Origin: Merluccius polli
Lineage: Eukaryota; Chordata; Actinopteri; Gadiformes; Merlucciidae
Reading direction: 5' to 3'
Assembly: GCA_030340625.1 (NCBI GenBank)
Contig: JAOPHQ010002276.1
Coordinates: forward strand, 62,001-126,000
Length of the DNA: 64,000 nt
A program made the translations under genes and the position numbers. Position 1 is the stretch's first letter; the number at the start of each line of letters is the position of its first letter. Below, piece after piece: positions 31,701 through 45,263 of the stretch. Below the pieces are notes generated by a model. That model saw only the letters and a program-made list of their open reading frames with translations, made no database searches and was not told the DNA's origin.

Positions 31701-33586
31701 TCTGATAATCACTCACTGTTTAATTTAAAGAGCAAACCAAATTCTAATTTGCCATTGCTTTTGTAGTGGAAAAAACAACGATAAACCGTTTTGAAACAAT
31801 TAATCGTTGACAAACTGTCTCCCCAAAATGCATCTTCAATAAATCATAGAGAACCCTGTATTGACAGTGATAGGTATATATTAATCTCTATTCTTTAGAC
31901 ATTTCCTGTCACACTGTAACAATATGTATACTTCATGTTCCTATATGCGTTACATCCTACTCTATAAAGATTATGTTGATGTTTGATATGTTCAAATATT
32001 TTACTGCACACACTCATACCCTTGAATAGTCATAAGACTTATCCTTACAAGAAGGATCTCCATACTGTTTTATAGTTTGTTCTGGGGGTACATATCTGCC
32101 TCAAACTGAAAGACAACAAAAAAGTACAAATCATAGCAGCACACTATTCATTACCCAAACATGGGTTTCCATGGTTACCCTGCTAACAGCAGTCTTTTAT
32201 GGACCAATTGGCACAAAGGACAGAGGGGGATGAAACAATGCAGTCATTGGACCTCTGCCATCGTAGATATATATTTTCATACAGATATATAGATATCAAA
32301 AATAAAACATATCAAAATAAATTACAACATATAAATACTTAAAAAAAGAAAAAAGAAAGAAAAAAAAAACATTTGGCAACATTAACTTTTCTTCATTGTT
32401 ATTGTAATATGTGTCATTGGATATTTTTTGACATGCATCATTGTAATAATTTGCTTGCCTTTCTTTTCCATTTGCCAGGCATGGACACAAACAACACATT
32501 AAGCATGGTAAAGTATAAATGACTCCTTTATAAATGCCATCTAATGACATCCCTACAATATCAAGTACCGCCAGCCCTCCCTCATTCTCTCCATCCTCTC
32601 TCAGGTTCTATGGGCTTAGTGAAAGGAGAGAGAGCTAGAGATAGAGACAGAGATAGTGAAAGAGAGAGAGAGCTATGAGACTATTAACAAATGGCATGTT
32701 CAAAATATTTCCTTCGGTCCATTTATCCACACGCTCGTCTCTGTCTCCTCCTTGAGACTTAATTCCTATCATACAGTAACTATTTCAGAGCAGCTTCATC
32801 GGTCCATCTGGAGAGCTAAACCAATCCAATCGCATTGCCTGTTTGTGGTACCTTACGGTCGATATTGGCTTGCATTTATGTATGGGTTTGTTTTCCCATG
32901 CTCTCATGATGGGCTGTGTGTTCGTCCTTTGACGTGGACAAAGCACCGATATAGAGACAGGTCCTTTCCCTCCTTCAGGTGTACACAGTGTGTGTGTGTG
33001 TATGTTGGGGGGGGGGGGGAGGGCGAAGGAGGGCGATGTGTGGGGATGACAGCGATGCTACGTCTACATTAGTGGGTGGGGTAGCTTCTCTAGAAGGAAG
33101 GAGGAGGTGAGGAGGAGGAGGAGGAGGAGGATGGAGGGGTGGTTCAGGGCCTTCCAATAGCAGGAAAGACAAGCCCTTATCCTTGGGGTAACCCCCCCCT
33201 GAATCATCATCTTGAAGGTCCATTCTCCATTTCACTCAAGAGGGGGCGAGTGAACAGAACTGTAGACTTCAGACAGCACCATATCCCAGCATGCATCTCT
33301 GCTTGATCACCTGATAAGGTGATTCCCCCCCCCCCCCCCTTCATCAGCAAGTGACCGGTTGCGTGTGTGTGCGTGTGTGTGGGGGCTTACGTGTGGGAGT
33401 CAAGGTCAAAGTGGACAAAGGTAAAAAAAAAAAAACGCCAACCACCTGTTCTCCAGTCGATGACCAGCTCAACCCTGGCCTCCTGGCATTGTCTTTTATT
33501 ACTCGATCCATGCCAAAAATAATCCTCCTGCCTCCACTGAGCCCTCCGTTCTCCCCACTCCCCCCACCCCCCCACCTGGCTCTCTT
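28775..33586. other. Intergenic region between gfi1-like and evi5l; no gene seen
   Basis: About 4.8 kb with no frame showing domain or codon signal on either strand. It should hold the gfi1-like promoter/5' UTR near 28780-29200 and the evi5l 3' UTR at its right end. A short (GT)n is at 29440-29459, A-rich stretches at 32340-32370, a G run at 33006-33019 and a C run at 33327-33339. Confidence 0.6.
33495..33500 (-). terminator. Possible evi5l polyadenylation signal
   Basis: AATAAA on the minus strand, 87 bases after the evi5l stop. Later signals are also possible, so the 3' UTR could be longer. Confidence 0.35.
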
Positions 33587-33925
33587 TCAGTTGTCCAGAG
33601 CCTCCGTGGTACACATCATGCTGCTGTACAGCTGCTGCTGGGCGTCGGTCGCCGTGGTCGGAGTCCGCGAGCACCGCTCCTCTACCTCGCTGTCGGTGCT
33701 CCCCTCGCTGTCCAGATGGTGGGCGTCGTGGGCCGAGGGTAGCGGGGGAAACAGGGCATTGGGCGGTATGGGGCTAGCCAGCAGCTCGTCATCTGAGCTC
33801 AGGAAGTCCCCCTCGGCCGAGGCCGGGCTGGCCAGGTCCTGGTGGTGGGGGTGGTGGTGATAGTTGGTGCTTCCAACGCCGCCACCACAGGGGCCCACCA
33901 GCTTGTGTCCGCGCAGCTGCCTGAC
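33587..33925 (-). CDS. evi5l: evi5l last coding exon (acidic tail)
   Basis: Acceptor AACACAG|GTC, 339 nt, VRQLRGHKLVG then a His/Ser/Asp-rich tail with EGDFLSSDDELL and DSEGSTDSEVEE; stop TGA 33589-33587. Confidence 0.93.
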   Translation of the reverse strand, partial: VRQLRGHKLVGPCGGGVGSTNYHHHPHHQDLASPASAEGDFLSSDDELLASPIPPNALFPPLPSAHDAHHLDSEGSTDSEVEERCSRTPTTATDAQQQLYSSMMCTTEALDN

Positions 33926-34766
33926 CTGTGTTAAGGGGGGAATTTGTTTGTTTTATTCAGAAGTTTAATGACCACACAGCCAAGGCTTTGGGTAACAGCG
34001 TGGATCATGTTTCTGGATGGAAGAAGCTATGAAGTCGTATGAATCTAATGTACTGCAGTGGGGAAGACGCTGTTGTGGAAGTGGGATGTCGGGTGGATGT
34101 GGACTTGCATCTTCTTCTGATTGTCTTTGCTCTGTTAAAAGAGTGTTTGGGGTGGAGTGATTATGTTGATGGAAAGAGGTGAGGTGGGGGGGAATGACTT
34201 TAGATGGCCATTCGCATTAGGAACACAGGCAACCAGGGCCCTGTGGTTCATCTTGGCCGGTAGTTTGTGTATTATATCTATTTAATTTGTAAGCACATAC
34301 GGATAAATGCACAAAGGCAACAAAAGTACACTTGAAAATCTTCAGACAATTGATTTTATTTTATAAACGGCTATATAGATACAAATATATTGTGACTTAT
34401 TTACATATTTGTAATTTGTAAATATACAGATTCACATAGAACAGTGAATGCGACCAGTCACCCAATTGATTAACATTAAGTGAGAGGGAATTGCAGGGGA
34501 AAAACAGGTTTGAATCCTTTGAAGCTGTCTATCTACTTCAACGGTTTATCTGTTCACCATCAGCTAAACAGACATGCACAGACAGTATGAGGTAGATTAG
34601 TAGATACTGCCTGACAGCGCAAATCCACTTTGGTCTATCTTCCCTCACACATTCGTGTATGCATGTCTGTGAGTGTGCAAGAGAAATGACTGTTGGTGTT
34701 CTACTTACATGCACCACTAAGATTGGTGACAAATCTCAGTGGGCAAGTGCCCACCCCCCCATAAAA

Positions 34767-34847
<81 letters not shown>

Positions 34848-35970
34848 TGAGAGAGAGAATGAGACAGAGACAGAGACAGAGAGAGCAAGAGAGACTATGC
34901 TAGCGTGGGAAACCAGTCTAAATCTATAACACACCTCCTCACACACACCACCAAGGGGTTGAATTTGTATCTGCCTACCAGACAGTGTGCGGTACTACGC
35001 CTACACCTTACAACCTAATTCACCTCAGTCTGTCTGGGGTTGTGATTTAAAAGCAGAGTAAGAGGTTGAAAAGCAAGAGGAGGAGGAGGTGGAGGAGGAG
35101 GAAATACCCTGCATGAAGGGCAGACAGGGCTGTCATCATCCTGCCCTCTCTCCTCCAGTCTCAATGCAGCACCACACGTCTCTCTCTCTCTCTCTCTCTC
35201 TCTGAATGAGCAAACCTCGCATGTGGCTTTGGTGTTAGCATGCTAGGCTAAGGTTTTGGCTTTCCGTGATGAATCTGATGATCGGGGTGGATGGGACTAT
35301 ATCTGAAGAGCATTGGTCGCCGTGGTTACAACACAAGATGTTTCCACAGCTGCTGGGGCGGGGGGGGGGGGGGGTAGCACTGGAAGTGGTGTGAATTTAA
35401 ACACAGCGTGTCAACACTACTGCTGCTGTGGTTAGACAGGCTGTGAGCCTGTGTGTGTGTGTGTGTGTGTGTGTTTGTCTGAGTGGTCTGAGCACTGCAC
35501 CTATGCTGTGTGTGTGTGTGTGTGTGTTTGTGTGTCTGAGTGGTCTCAGTGGTCTGAGCTCCAAGCATTGCACGTATACTCGGACCACAACTAAATGAAA
35601 TGTCTCATGGTTAATAGTAAAGTGTGAGAAAAGCTGAGTACATGTACAGTATCTATTCTACATATGAGAGAACATTTGAGGGTAACTTGAAAACTTGCTA
35701 GGTTGCTGTACTCAAGGATTTGAATACTGTTATGTTGAGAGTATCTGTTTTTTGCCATTTTCATTTATATTGACCCCTTTATAGGACAATTTTACTCATG
35801 ACAGCAATACACTGAGTTTGTATGTCTGTGTGTGTGAATGTGTGTGTGTGTGCCCACCTCATTCTTGAGCTCTGTGATTTGGTCTCGGAGCTGACTGATG
35901 TACTGCCTGGAGTCTGAGTTGTTCAGCTGGCCCTGAATAAGCCCCTCCTCCTTCTACAACACACATGCAT

Positions 35971-36021
<51 letters not shown>

Positions 36022-36074
36022 TTTCATGTTATAACTGATGGGTAAGAATTCGGCATTGTGATTGGTGGATATTC

Positions 36075-36141
<67 letters not shown>

Positions 36142-39100
36142 CTACCTGTATTTCTAAGTCAGAGATCCTCTGTCTGAGTTCTGCGATGGCGGCCATACTG
36201 TCGGCCTCTCTCAATCGAACTGCCATCACTTCCTCTTTGCTCTGCATCATTGGAAAGAACAACGCTACATCATTGGGTGGAACGGGAAACATTGAATGAA
36301 TTTGGCTGGTTTGCTAAGACCCCAGGTTCATTGTTTCTAAACATTGTCTATGTCGAGATGTAAATATGAGATGTTATATCTCACAGCACGTTCCAGAATT
36401 GGGCAGTTGGCGAACCATTGACATCCAATCTACTCCAAGCAAGTGTTTAGCAGCTCCATAGGTGTATCTTTGTTTTGTCCAACACGAGTAAGCACATACG
36501 AACTGCCCTGGCTAGGTTTTTTTCTCCAATAGTGTCCACAAACTAACAAATCCACAAGTTTCCATTCTGTGTTTACACGCCACTGCGCATGCTCACAGAC
36601 TTAAGAGACTTTTTTCGCCTTATGTGGTAGTCTTCGTCTGTGAAATGGTCACAGCTTCAAGATGGTGGTGAATTTTGGATGTAACTGTGGATTTTTTATT
36701 GCTTCTACCCACCAGTTGCAATGGACTGGCTTAGTGGGGAAAAAGTTACATTTGTGTTCAGTTTAAAGTCTTGAATTATCACACTGCCTGAAACACAGCC
36801 ACCATCTTTACTGAGAATCCTAACTGCGCGCCTCTCAGTCTCTGTGAGCATGTGCAGTGGTGTGTAAACACAGAATGTAAACTTGGAAATGTGGATTTGT
36901 TCGTTTGTGGGCACCATTGGAGAAAACTTTAGGTTATTTACATAACCCCGGTTCTCTGAGTAATATGAGTGAGATGTCTCACTATGGGATGCACGCCTCG
37001 CTGCAGACCTCAGAAGCATTAATCTCATTACGCCAATACTGATTGGCTGGTGAAACCGTGTCCGTCCGCGCCAGGTAGTACCACACACCTTAAATACCCT
37101 ACGCGGACGGCACCACGTCATTCAAGATAAGCACCTCTTCTCACTCGCCCAAGCAAGAAGGGTCGTCCGGTGAGACATCTCACTCATATTACTCAGAGAA
37201 CCGGGGTTATGTAAATAACCTAAAGTTCTCTTTCATAATATTTCGTTCGATGTCTCACTATGGGATATGGTTGCTCCCGTATTGCCAGACAAGCTTACCC
37301 AGCGTCCACGAACCCACAGGGAAAAGTACACCGTTCCAACCAATCAGGACATCAAAACCGCGCGTGCCACGCACGGAGCGGAGACGTCCAGCATATAGAA
37401 ACGGACAAAAGTGAGAGGCGAGGACCAACTCGCCGCAGCACAGATGTCCTGAACAGAAACTCCCCTGAACAAGGCCCAGGATGCGGCCAAACCCCGAGTC
37501 GAATGCGCTCGCAGGCCCACAGGTGGCTGCAAACCCTGACACGTATAAGCCAAAGCAATCGCCTCCACCACCCAGTGGGACAGGCGCTGCTTCGTGACAG
37601 GCTTCCCCTTATGAGGGTTAGCCCAGGAGACGAACAGCTGATCGCTCCTCCTGAAACCCCCAGTCCTATCCATGTAAGTGCGCACTGCACGAACCGGACA
37701 TAACGCATGCGACCCCCGCCCACCTGGTGAGGCAGCAAAAGCCACAAGGTCAATAGGAGAACATGAGCCCACCACCTTAGGCACAAAAGCCGGGTTGGGC
37801 CTCAAAATCATCCGTACATCCCCCGGGAAGAGCTGAGCGCATGAAGGATGCACCGAAAGCGCATGAATGTCACTAACCCGTTTAGCCGAAGCCAGAGCCA
37901 GCAACAACACTGTCTTGAGAGACACGTGTTTCAAGTCCGCCCCCACCAGTGGCTCAAAAGGAGGGCCCTTAAGCCCCTCCAGAACCACAGCCAGATCCCA
38001 CGGTGGCACCAGTGGTCTGGACACGGGGAGAAGCCTGCGCGCTCCCTTCATAAAACGACAAACCAACGGGTGTTGGCTCGCCGTTCGTTCCCCAAACCCC
38101 ACATGACATGCGGCGATAGCCGCCAAGTACACTTTAATCGTGGAGAAGGCTTTCCTTCTGTCAATCAGGTCCTGCAAGAACGACAATATCACACCTACAG
38201 GACACTGGAAAGGAATGTGGCCGTTATCGCGGCACCACATCTCAAACACCCTCCACTTACAGTCGTACAAAGACCTAGTGGAGGAGGCCCGAGCACTTTG
38301 TATAGTGGAAATCACCTGCTGTGAGAGACCCTCAGCAGACAGATTCAGCCACTCAGGGGCCAAGCCCACAGAGCCAGGCGCTCCGGGTGCGGGTGGAAAA
38401 TCGCCCCCCCTCCCTGCGACAGCAGGTCCCTGCGTAACGGGAGCTCCCAGGGCTGAGCGCACAGCAACAGACATATCTCCGCCAGCCAATGCATCGCAGG
38501 CCAATGCGGGGCTATCAAAATCAGTGCGTGGCCATGTTCCCTCACTCTGGACAGAGTGGGGGGTATCAAGGCCAGGGGAGGGAACGCATAAAGACGCACG
38601 CGCGGCCAGGCGTGCGCTAGCGCGTCTACGCCGAGGGGAGCATCCATGCTGCGCAGAGAGTAAAACAGCTCGCACTGCGCGTTGCCCCTTGACGCGAACA
38701 GATCCACCACGGCCCGACCGAAACGGGCCCATATCTGTTCCACAATCTCCGGGTGCAGCGTCCATTCCCCGTATACCGGCGCGCCCCTGGACAACAGGTC
38801 CGCGCCCGTGTTCAGGACTCCCGGGACGTGCGTCGCTCTCAGGGAGAGGAGACGACCGCAGCTCCACATGATCAGTTTGCGTGCCAGCATGTGCAACTGA
38901 CGGGAGCGCAATCCCCCCTGACGGTTGATGTACGCCACCGTCGTAGTATTGTCCGTCCTCACCAGGACATGATGACCCATGAGAGACGGAAGGAAATGTT
39001 TCAGGGTGAGGAACACCGCTGATAGTTCCAGAACATTTATGTGACACCGCTGGAGGTCCACATCCCAGCGGCCTCTCACAGACCGGCCCTCGTGAATCCC

Positions 39101-42100
39101 GCCCCAACCTGTCAGGCAGGCGTCCGTAGTGACCACCTTCCTGGACAGGACGGGACCCATGGGCACCCCGCTGGTCAGAAAGGACGAGACCCGCCAGTGG
39201 CGCAGCGCCCTGGCGCACCCCGGTGTGACCAGCACCTTCCGTGCGCCATGACGCACGGGATCCAGCCCGCATGAGGCCACCCAACGCTGGAATTCCCTCA
39301 TGTGGAGGCGACCGAGACGGACTACAAGAATGGCAGACGCCATCAGCCCGAGCAACCGAAGACACAATCTGAATAGAACAGACTTGCGCGGATGAAAAAG
39401 CGCAAGACATGCCCTGAAAGCCTTCACCCGGGCTGCCGAGAGGCGCGCCGTGAAAGTCACCGAGTCCAGGGATAATCCCAGAAAGAGTATTCCCTGTGCC
39501 GGGGACAGCATGCTCTTTTCCGTGTTTATCACGAAACCCAGATCGGACAGGTGCCGTAAGAGAATACGCGTGTGCGCCCCGGCCTCCTGCTCCGATTGTG
39601 CCAACAGCAGCCAATCGTCCAGATACGTGGCCAAGCGGATACCCTGCCGTCTCAGCGGGGCGATCGCCGCTTCCGTGCACCGCACAAACACCCTCGGGCT
39701 TAAAGACAGACCGAAAGGGAGCACGCGGTATTCGTAACAGATCCCCTGGAAAGCAAATCTCAGATACTTTCTGTGGGGAGGATAGATCGGGATGTGGAAA
39801 TACGCGTCCTTCAGATCGACAGAAGTGAACCAATCGTTCTGTCGCACAAGGCGCAGCAGGGATGCGTGCGTCAGCATCCTGAACTTGTATTTCCTGAGAT
39901 ATTTGTTCAGAGCACGTAGATCCAGGATAGGGCGAATACCGCTCCCCCCCCGTTTGGGGACCAGAAAATACCTGGAGTAAAAACCGCTCTGACACAGTGC
40001 GGGAGGGACGACACTGATTGCTCCTTTGTGTAACAGTGAGAGGATTTCCTCCTGCAAAACACGAGCCGACTCTCCCTGAGCCCGGGAGTGTATTAAACCG
40101 GCAAATCGAGGGGGGACAGCGGCGAACTGCAGTCTGTATCCCCTCGAAATGGTCTTCAACACCCAGGGCGGGGCTGCGAATGCGGCCCATCTCTCCCATC
40201 TGGGGGAGAGAGTGGACACACACCGCAGCCCCTCCACCGTGGGAGGCCCCAGCCGTGGTGCCGTGACGCTCGTCCACGGTGGAGGAGTGGGAGGACAGCG
40301 CAGCGGCGGGACCCCCACACCCCCCGCCCCGGGGAAAGCCGTGGCTTCCCGCCGAGGGGGGACAGCGGGTGCAGCCACCGCGCTGTTTATTCTGATATAT
40401 TTGGCTTTTTTTATTAGCTGCGCCCTTGGCACTCGGCCTGGATGCGGCAGCGGAACACATTTTAATTTCTTTAATAAAACTTGTGTGAATGTGCGTGCTT
40501 GTGGACATAAGAGAGGGGCAACAGCTGAACCCTCCGCCAACAAATGTCCGCTTCTCCCGGTATAACCTGGCACGGTCCGTGGCCGCCGGGAGGCGGGGGC
40601 GCGGTGGGCCCCCGGGAGCACGCTCAAACGCCAAACCGGTGGAGCTGGCGAACGGGGAACTGCCAGCTGCATCACCTGTGGAGAGAGGAGCGGTCAGACC
40701 GCTCTCTTCTTCTTCCTGGCCTGGCCGTAGACAGCCTGCGCGGGCTGCGCCGGCGGAGCTGCAGCCGGGGCCGAGGATTTCTTAGGCCAAACCGGCCGAC
40801 CAGGCAGAGGGGCCGGGGCGGGCTGTGGTTTCGGCTGTTTAGGGATCCTAAACGGCGAAACCCGAGAAGCAGCCTGCGCAAAGCTTTTGCGCGGCGCAGG
40901 TGGAGAGGGAGCCGGGGGCTTCCGAGGGAGGCAAAGCCGGAGAGCTTCATCCTCCTTCTTCTTGGCTTCACACCGCCGTTGCATGGAGGCCAACGCGGAG
41001 CCAAAAATCCCCTCCGGGACAATGGGCATGTCCAGGACGTCATCCTTCTCCCTGTCTGACAGGCTGGCGAGGTTGAGCCACCGCGCCCGTTCCTGCAGAA
41101 CCATGGTTCCCAGCGCTCGTCCCGTGGCCTGGACCGCGCAGCGTTGGATACGGAGACACAGGTCGGTGACGACCGGTATCTCCTCCCACGTAGCCGGGTC
41201 CTGAGTTAGCCCAAAATCCTCACACAACTCAGCCTGATAGGCCGTGAGCAGGGAGAGGACATTGAGCGCTCTGGCCAAAAGCGCCACCGCCTTGTACGCC
41301 TTTTCAGTCAGGGCCGACTGAAAACGGTCAGACTTGGACGGCAGGCTGGGGCTCCTGGAGGACACCGCTGACAGCCGGGGGTGAAGGTGCGCCGCAACAA
41401 GTGGCTCCATCGGAGGCATGCGGAGCAGACCCAGGCTCTCCATCGCCTCACAATCGAGGGACGAGGCCCCGGGAATCGGGCTCCTGCTGCTGTGAGGGCG
41501 GTCTTTCCAGGAGCGCGCCATCTCAACCAGCAGCTCCGGGAAGATGGGGAGAAGCTGCTTCGTCGCACTCCTGGCCAAGGGCAATTTCTTCCCCTCGTAG
41601 CGGGACCTGGCGGTCTCAGCTACGACAGCAGGCCAGGGGATGGCCAGCCGGACAGCAGCGCGTTTGCACACGTCGAGCATGTCCGAGCTGGGGAGAGGGG
41701 AAGCTGGTGTGCTGCCCTCATCTCCACCCCGAGAGGCGACGGAGGCCGCGGGCTGCGCAGCCCTGGCCGGAGTCATGAAGATGTCGTCCTCGTCTTCATC
41801 CTCTGATATGAGGAGTTCCAAGGCGGACTCTTCATCGTTCCCATAGTCCAGCACCAGGACGTCTTCCTCCTGCGGGGAACCCGTGGCTAGGTCGAGCTGG
41901 GAGCCCCAGCCGGCGCTAGCCTCCGGTGCAGCCACCGCAACGACCCCCCTCTCCTCCCCGTCGTCGACGGCGTCACCGTCGGAAGGGAGATAGGGGTCAA
42001 AGCCAGACAAGCTAGCCTGGCGGGCTAGCCGTCTGCGGAGACTCTTCAGGGTGAACACTGTACAGTGTTGACACGAGCCGGGGACGTCGATAGCCAGCCG

Positions 42101-44979
42101 GGCGTGTTCCAGCCCCAGGCAGCCCGAGCAGACCTGGTGTGGATCTCTGCTCGAAATCTTATTCCCGCAGCGGCAGGGACGGGCCCCAGAGTCCCCGTGC
42201 CCTCTGGTGTGAGGGGTTCTAGCCTCCATTCCTCGCGAGCTGGTGTGCAGGCAGGGAGTCGAGGCAGTTAACTGGTGTGCTAACTTAAAAGAAAACCCCG
42301 AGAGAATAGCTGGTGCGCTAAACGCTCGGCACTCGAACAGCCGTGGTGAGGCGCCGAGGAAAAAGTGCTGACCAAACCGCGGAGGGCAAGGAAAGCACCG
42401 AATCCGATCTGGCGTGATCGGCCGAATAAACGGAACAAAAAATAAATAAACCTCCGGCTAGGTAGCGCCTGGCGACGGAAACTAAATAAGATCCGTCTGT
42501 GGACAGTTTAGCTAGCTAACCAAAATAAGCGAAATATGCTCCGAGTGAGAAGAGGTGTTTGAATGACGTGGTGCCGTCCGCGTAGGGTATTTAAGGTGTG
42601 TGGTACTACCTGGCGCGGACGGACACGGTTTCACCAGCCAATCAGTATTGGCGTAATGAGATTAATGCTTCTGAGGTCTGCAGCGAGGCGTGCATCCCAT
42701 AGTGAGACATCGAACGAAATATTATGAAAGAGAACTGCCTAGCCAGGGCAGTTCATATGCACTTACGCATGTTAGGCAAAACAAAGATATGGATATATAT
42801 ATATATATATATATATATACAGCTATGTAGACTCGTTTGGAATAGAATAGATGTCAATGGCTCGCCAACTGCCGAATTTCGAAATGCACGTACATCGTGA
42901 CAGGGGGTGAGTTGAACAAAAATCATGGCTGATTTACATCTCGACATAAACAATGTCCACAATTAACCTGGGTCTTAGCATGCTTGTTTTACCATGTGTT
43001 ATTGATATGAAACGCATTTGGGTATTTTGTCTAATACACATCTTCATAATGTTGTAAACCTCTTCACTCAGTCCTCACCTTGCAGTCGGACTCGGCCTGC
43101 TTCCTCTTCATCTCACTCAGCTGAGTCTGGAGCCCCTTGTTCTGATTGGCCAGCATATGGAGCCTGTCCTGGAGGGCGGAGCGTTCCTGCTCGTTGCGGC
43201 CAATCAGCTTGCTGTGAATCTGGTTCTAGAACATAGCAAAGTAAAAATATTCCGGTCTTAAAATGCCAGTGAACCCAAAATAGTTTTTGTTTTTAACATG
43301 TTAGTATGTCATCTATTATCTTAAACATATGCTATTTTGTCACTTTTACTAAAATAATAGTGTAATGCAGAATAACATCTGTTATTCTCCTGTTTTTGCC
43401 AGTTTCCACTAACAAGTTTGTGAGCGTACTGTAGTCCGAAGTCACGTCCCATTGTTTTTGTGATGTTGTAATGCCGCTGAGACGGTATGTGTGTCCGGTG
43501 TGATGTGTGGAGCTTCATCTGGGTTAATGTCATAGTTAATGTTGATGGCTGACACTTATAGTATAACGCCACACACCATGTGTGCGTAGTGTATTTCATA
43601 TACAACATGTGTCTCACCTGTGTGTCTGTCCTGTGTGTCTGTCTGTCTCACCTCTCTGTCCAGCTCTGTGTGTCTCACCTCTCTGTCCTCTCTGTCTCAC
43701 CTGTCTGTCTTGTCCTGTGTGTCCTGTGTGTCTCACCTGTCTGTTTTGTCCACTGTGTGTCCTGTGTGTGTGTGTCTCACCTCTATCTCACCTTTCTGTC
43801 TTGTCCTGTCCTGTGTGTGTCTCACATCTCTGTCTCACCTGTCTGTCTTGTCCTGTGTGTCTCCCGTGTGTGTGTCTCACCTCTGTCTCACCTGTCTGAA
43901 TTATCCTTTGTGTCCTGTGTGTGTCATACCTCTCTGTCTCACCTGTCTGACTTGTCCTGTGTGTGTTTCCCCTCTGTCTCACCTGTCTGACTTGTCCTGT
44001 GTGTCCTGTGTGTTTGTCTCACCCCTTGTCTTACCCCTCTATCTCACCTGTCTGCCGTGTCCTGGATGTGTGTCACCTGTCTGTCTTGTCCTGTGTGTGT
44101 CTCACCTGTCTGTGTTGTTGTTGTGTGTGTGTGTGTCTCACCTCTGTCTCACCTGTCTGTCTTGTCCTGGATGTCTCTCACCTGTATGTCTTGTCCTGGC
44201 TGTGTCTCACCTGTCTGTCTTGTCCTGTGTGTGTGTCTCACCTGTCTGTGTTGTTGTCCTGTGTGTGTGTCTCACCTGGCTATCCAGCTGCAGGGCTTTG
44301 AGTTTGACCTCTCTGAGTTCAGCCTGGGCCTGGGCCTCCCGGAGGCGCACTGTCATCAGCTTGTCCTGCAGCTCGTTCATGGCGTTCTTCTTGGGGGACT
44401 CCTTCCAGTGACCCCCGCCGCCGCCGTTCCCCCGTGACATGTGGTGCTGCACACACACACAGCCACGGTGAGAGATGTGTGTGTATGAGAGATGCATGTG
44501 TGTGAGAGATGCGTGTGTGTGAGAGATGCGTGTGTGTAATGGTGAGCTGAAGTTGCACCGAAGACCAAACACAATGGAAGAAGATAAATACACCCACTGG
44601 GCTATTATAGGAAATGCCCATTTCGCTATAAGTACGGGACCTGAGTTTGAGTCCTGAGATGGCCAACTCAGGAGGAAGCTGCAAGGAAGTCGGCACCAGG
44701 GCAAGCCTCCCCGCTATCGGTCACATGTACTTATAGAGAAATGCTTCTCAATAGAGCTCGGCTCAACACATTCAATACAAAATACACAGAATCAGAATCT
44801 GTTTATGAGGCAAGCAAGGTAACACACAGGGAATTAACACACAAGGAATTTGTTGAGCGGGAGAACATGAATCTGTGTATACATGAATGTGTGTGTGAAC
44901 ATGTGTGTGTGTGTGTGTGTGTACATGAATGTGTGTATGTGGGCATGTGTGTGTGTATGTACATGCATGTTTGTGTGTA

Positions 44980-45014
<35 letters not shown>

Positions 45015-45213
45015 GTGTTACCTGCCAGCGCTGGTTGAGGTCGGTGACAGTGTCCTGCAGCTCTCTGAAGGACCTCAGAGTTTCCAGCTCCCTCAGCTTC
45101 ACCTGCTTCAGCTCCTCCTGCACCACTATCATGTTGTTTTCATCTGGGAGACAGTTGTTCCTCTGCACACACACACACACACACACACAACACGCACACA
45201 TGCACACACACGC

Positions 45214-45263
<50 letters not shown>

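Larger units (their letters stand above)
36925..42735 (-). mobile_element. DIRS-type tyrosine-recombinase retrotransposon, apparently complete
   Basis: A 5.8 kb element coding on the minus strand with three frames (gag-like, RT/RNase H, tyrosine recombinase). It is bounded by inverted terminal repeats that share a core (36973-37147 and 42542-42711) but have different outer edges. The internal complementary region at 37171-37266 is a fusion of the complements of both outer edges, joined over the trinucleotide GTT. Both ends of the element carry the matching AAC. No target-site duplication is seen, as expected for insertion by a tyrosine recombinase through a circular intermediate. All three frames are uninterrupted, which suggests a recent insertion. 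Confidence 0.93.
36311..42982. mobile_element. Fold-back (long inverted repeat) element carrying the DIRS insertion
   Basis: The outer arms 36311-36516 and 42737-42982 are diverged inverted repeats (for example GAACTGCCCTGGCTAG versus CTAGCCAGGGCAGTTC; GGCAGTTGGCGAACCATTGACA versus its complement). Inner arms 36523-36600 and 36838-36921 are also inverted (CTCCAATAGTGTCCAC versus GGGCACCATTGGAG). Without the DIRS element the unit is about 0.86 kb. It lies in the evi5l intron between exons 36146-36241 and 43079-43225. The right arm has an (AT)n expansion at 42793-42820. Confidence 0.8.

Noticed and set aside
37344..40634. A 1096-codon frame covering RT and recombinase of the DIRS element
   Set aside because: Only its last about 376 codons look like a protein (tyrosine recombinase); the rest is an alternative frame of the RT gene kept open by high GC.
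43580..44437. Cysteine/valine/leucine-rich frames resembling a secreted repeat protein
   Set aside because: They are translations of the TGTGTGTCTCACCTGTCTG minisatellite inside an evi5l intron.
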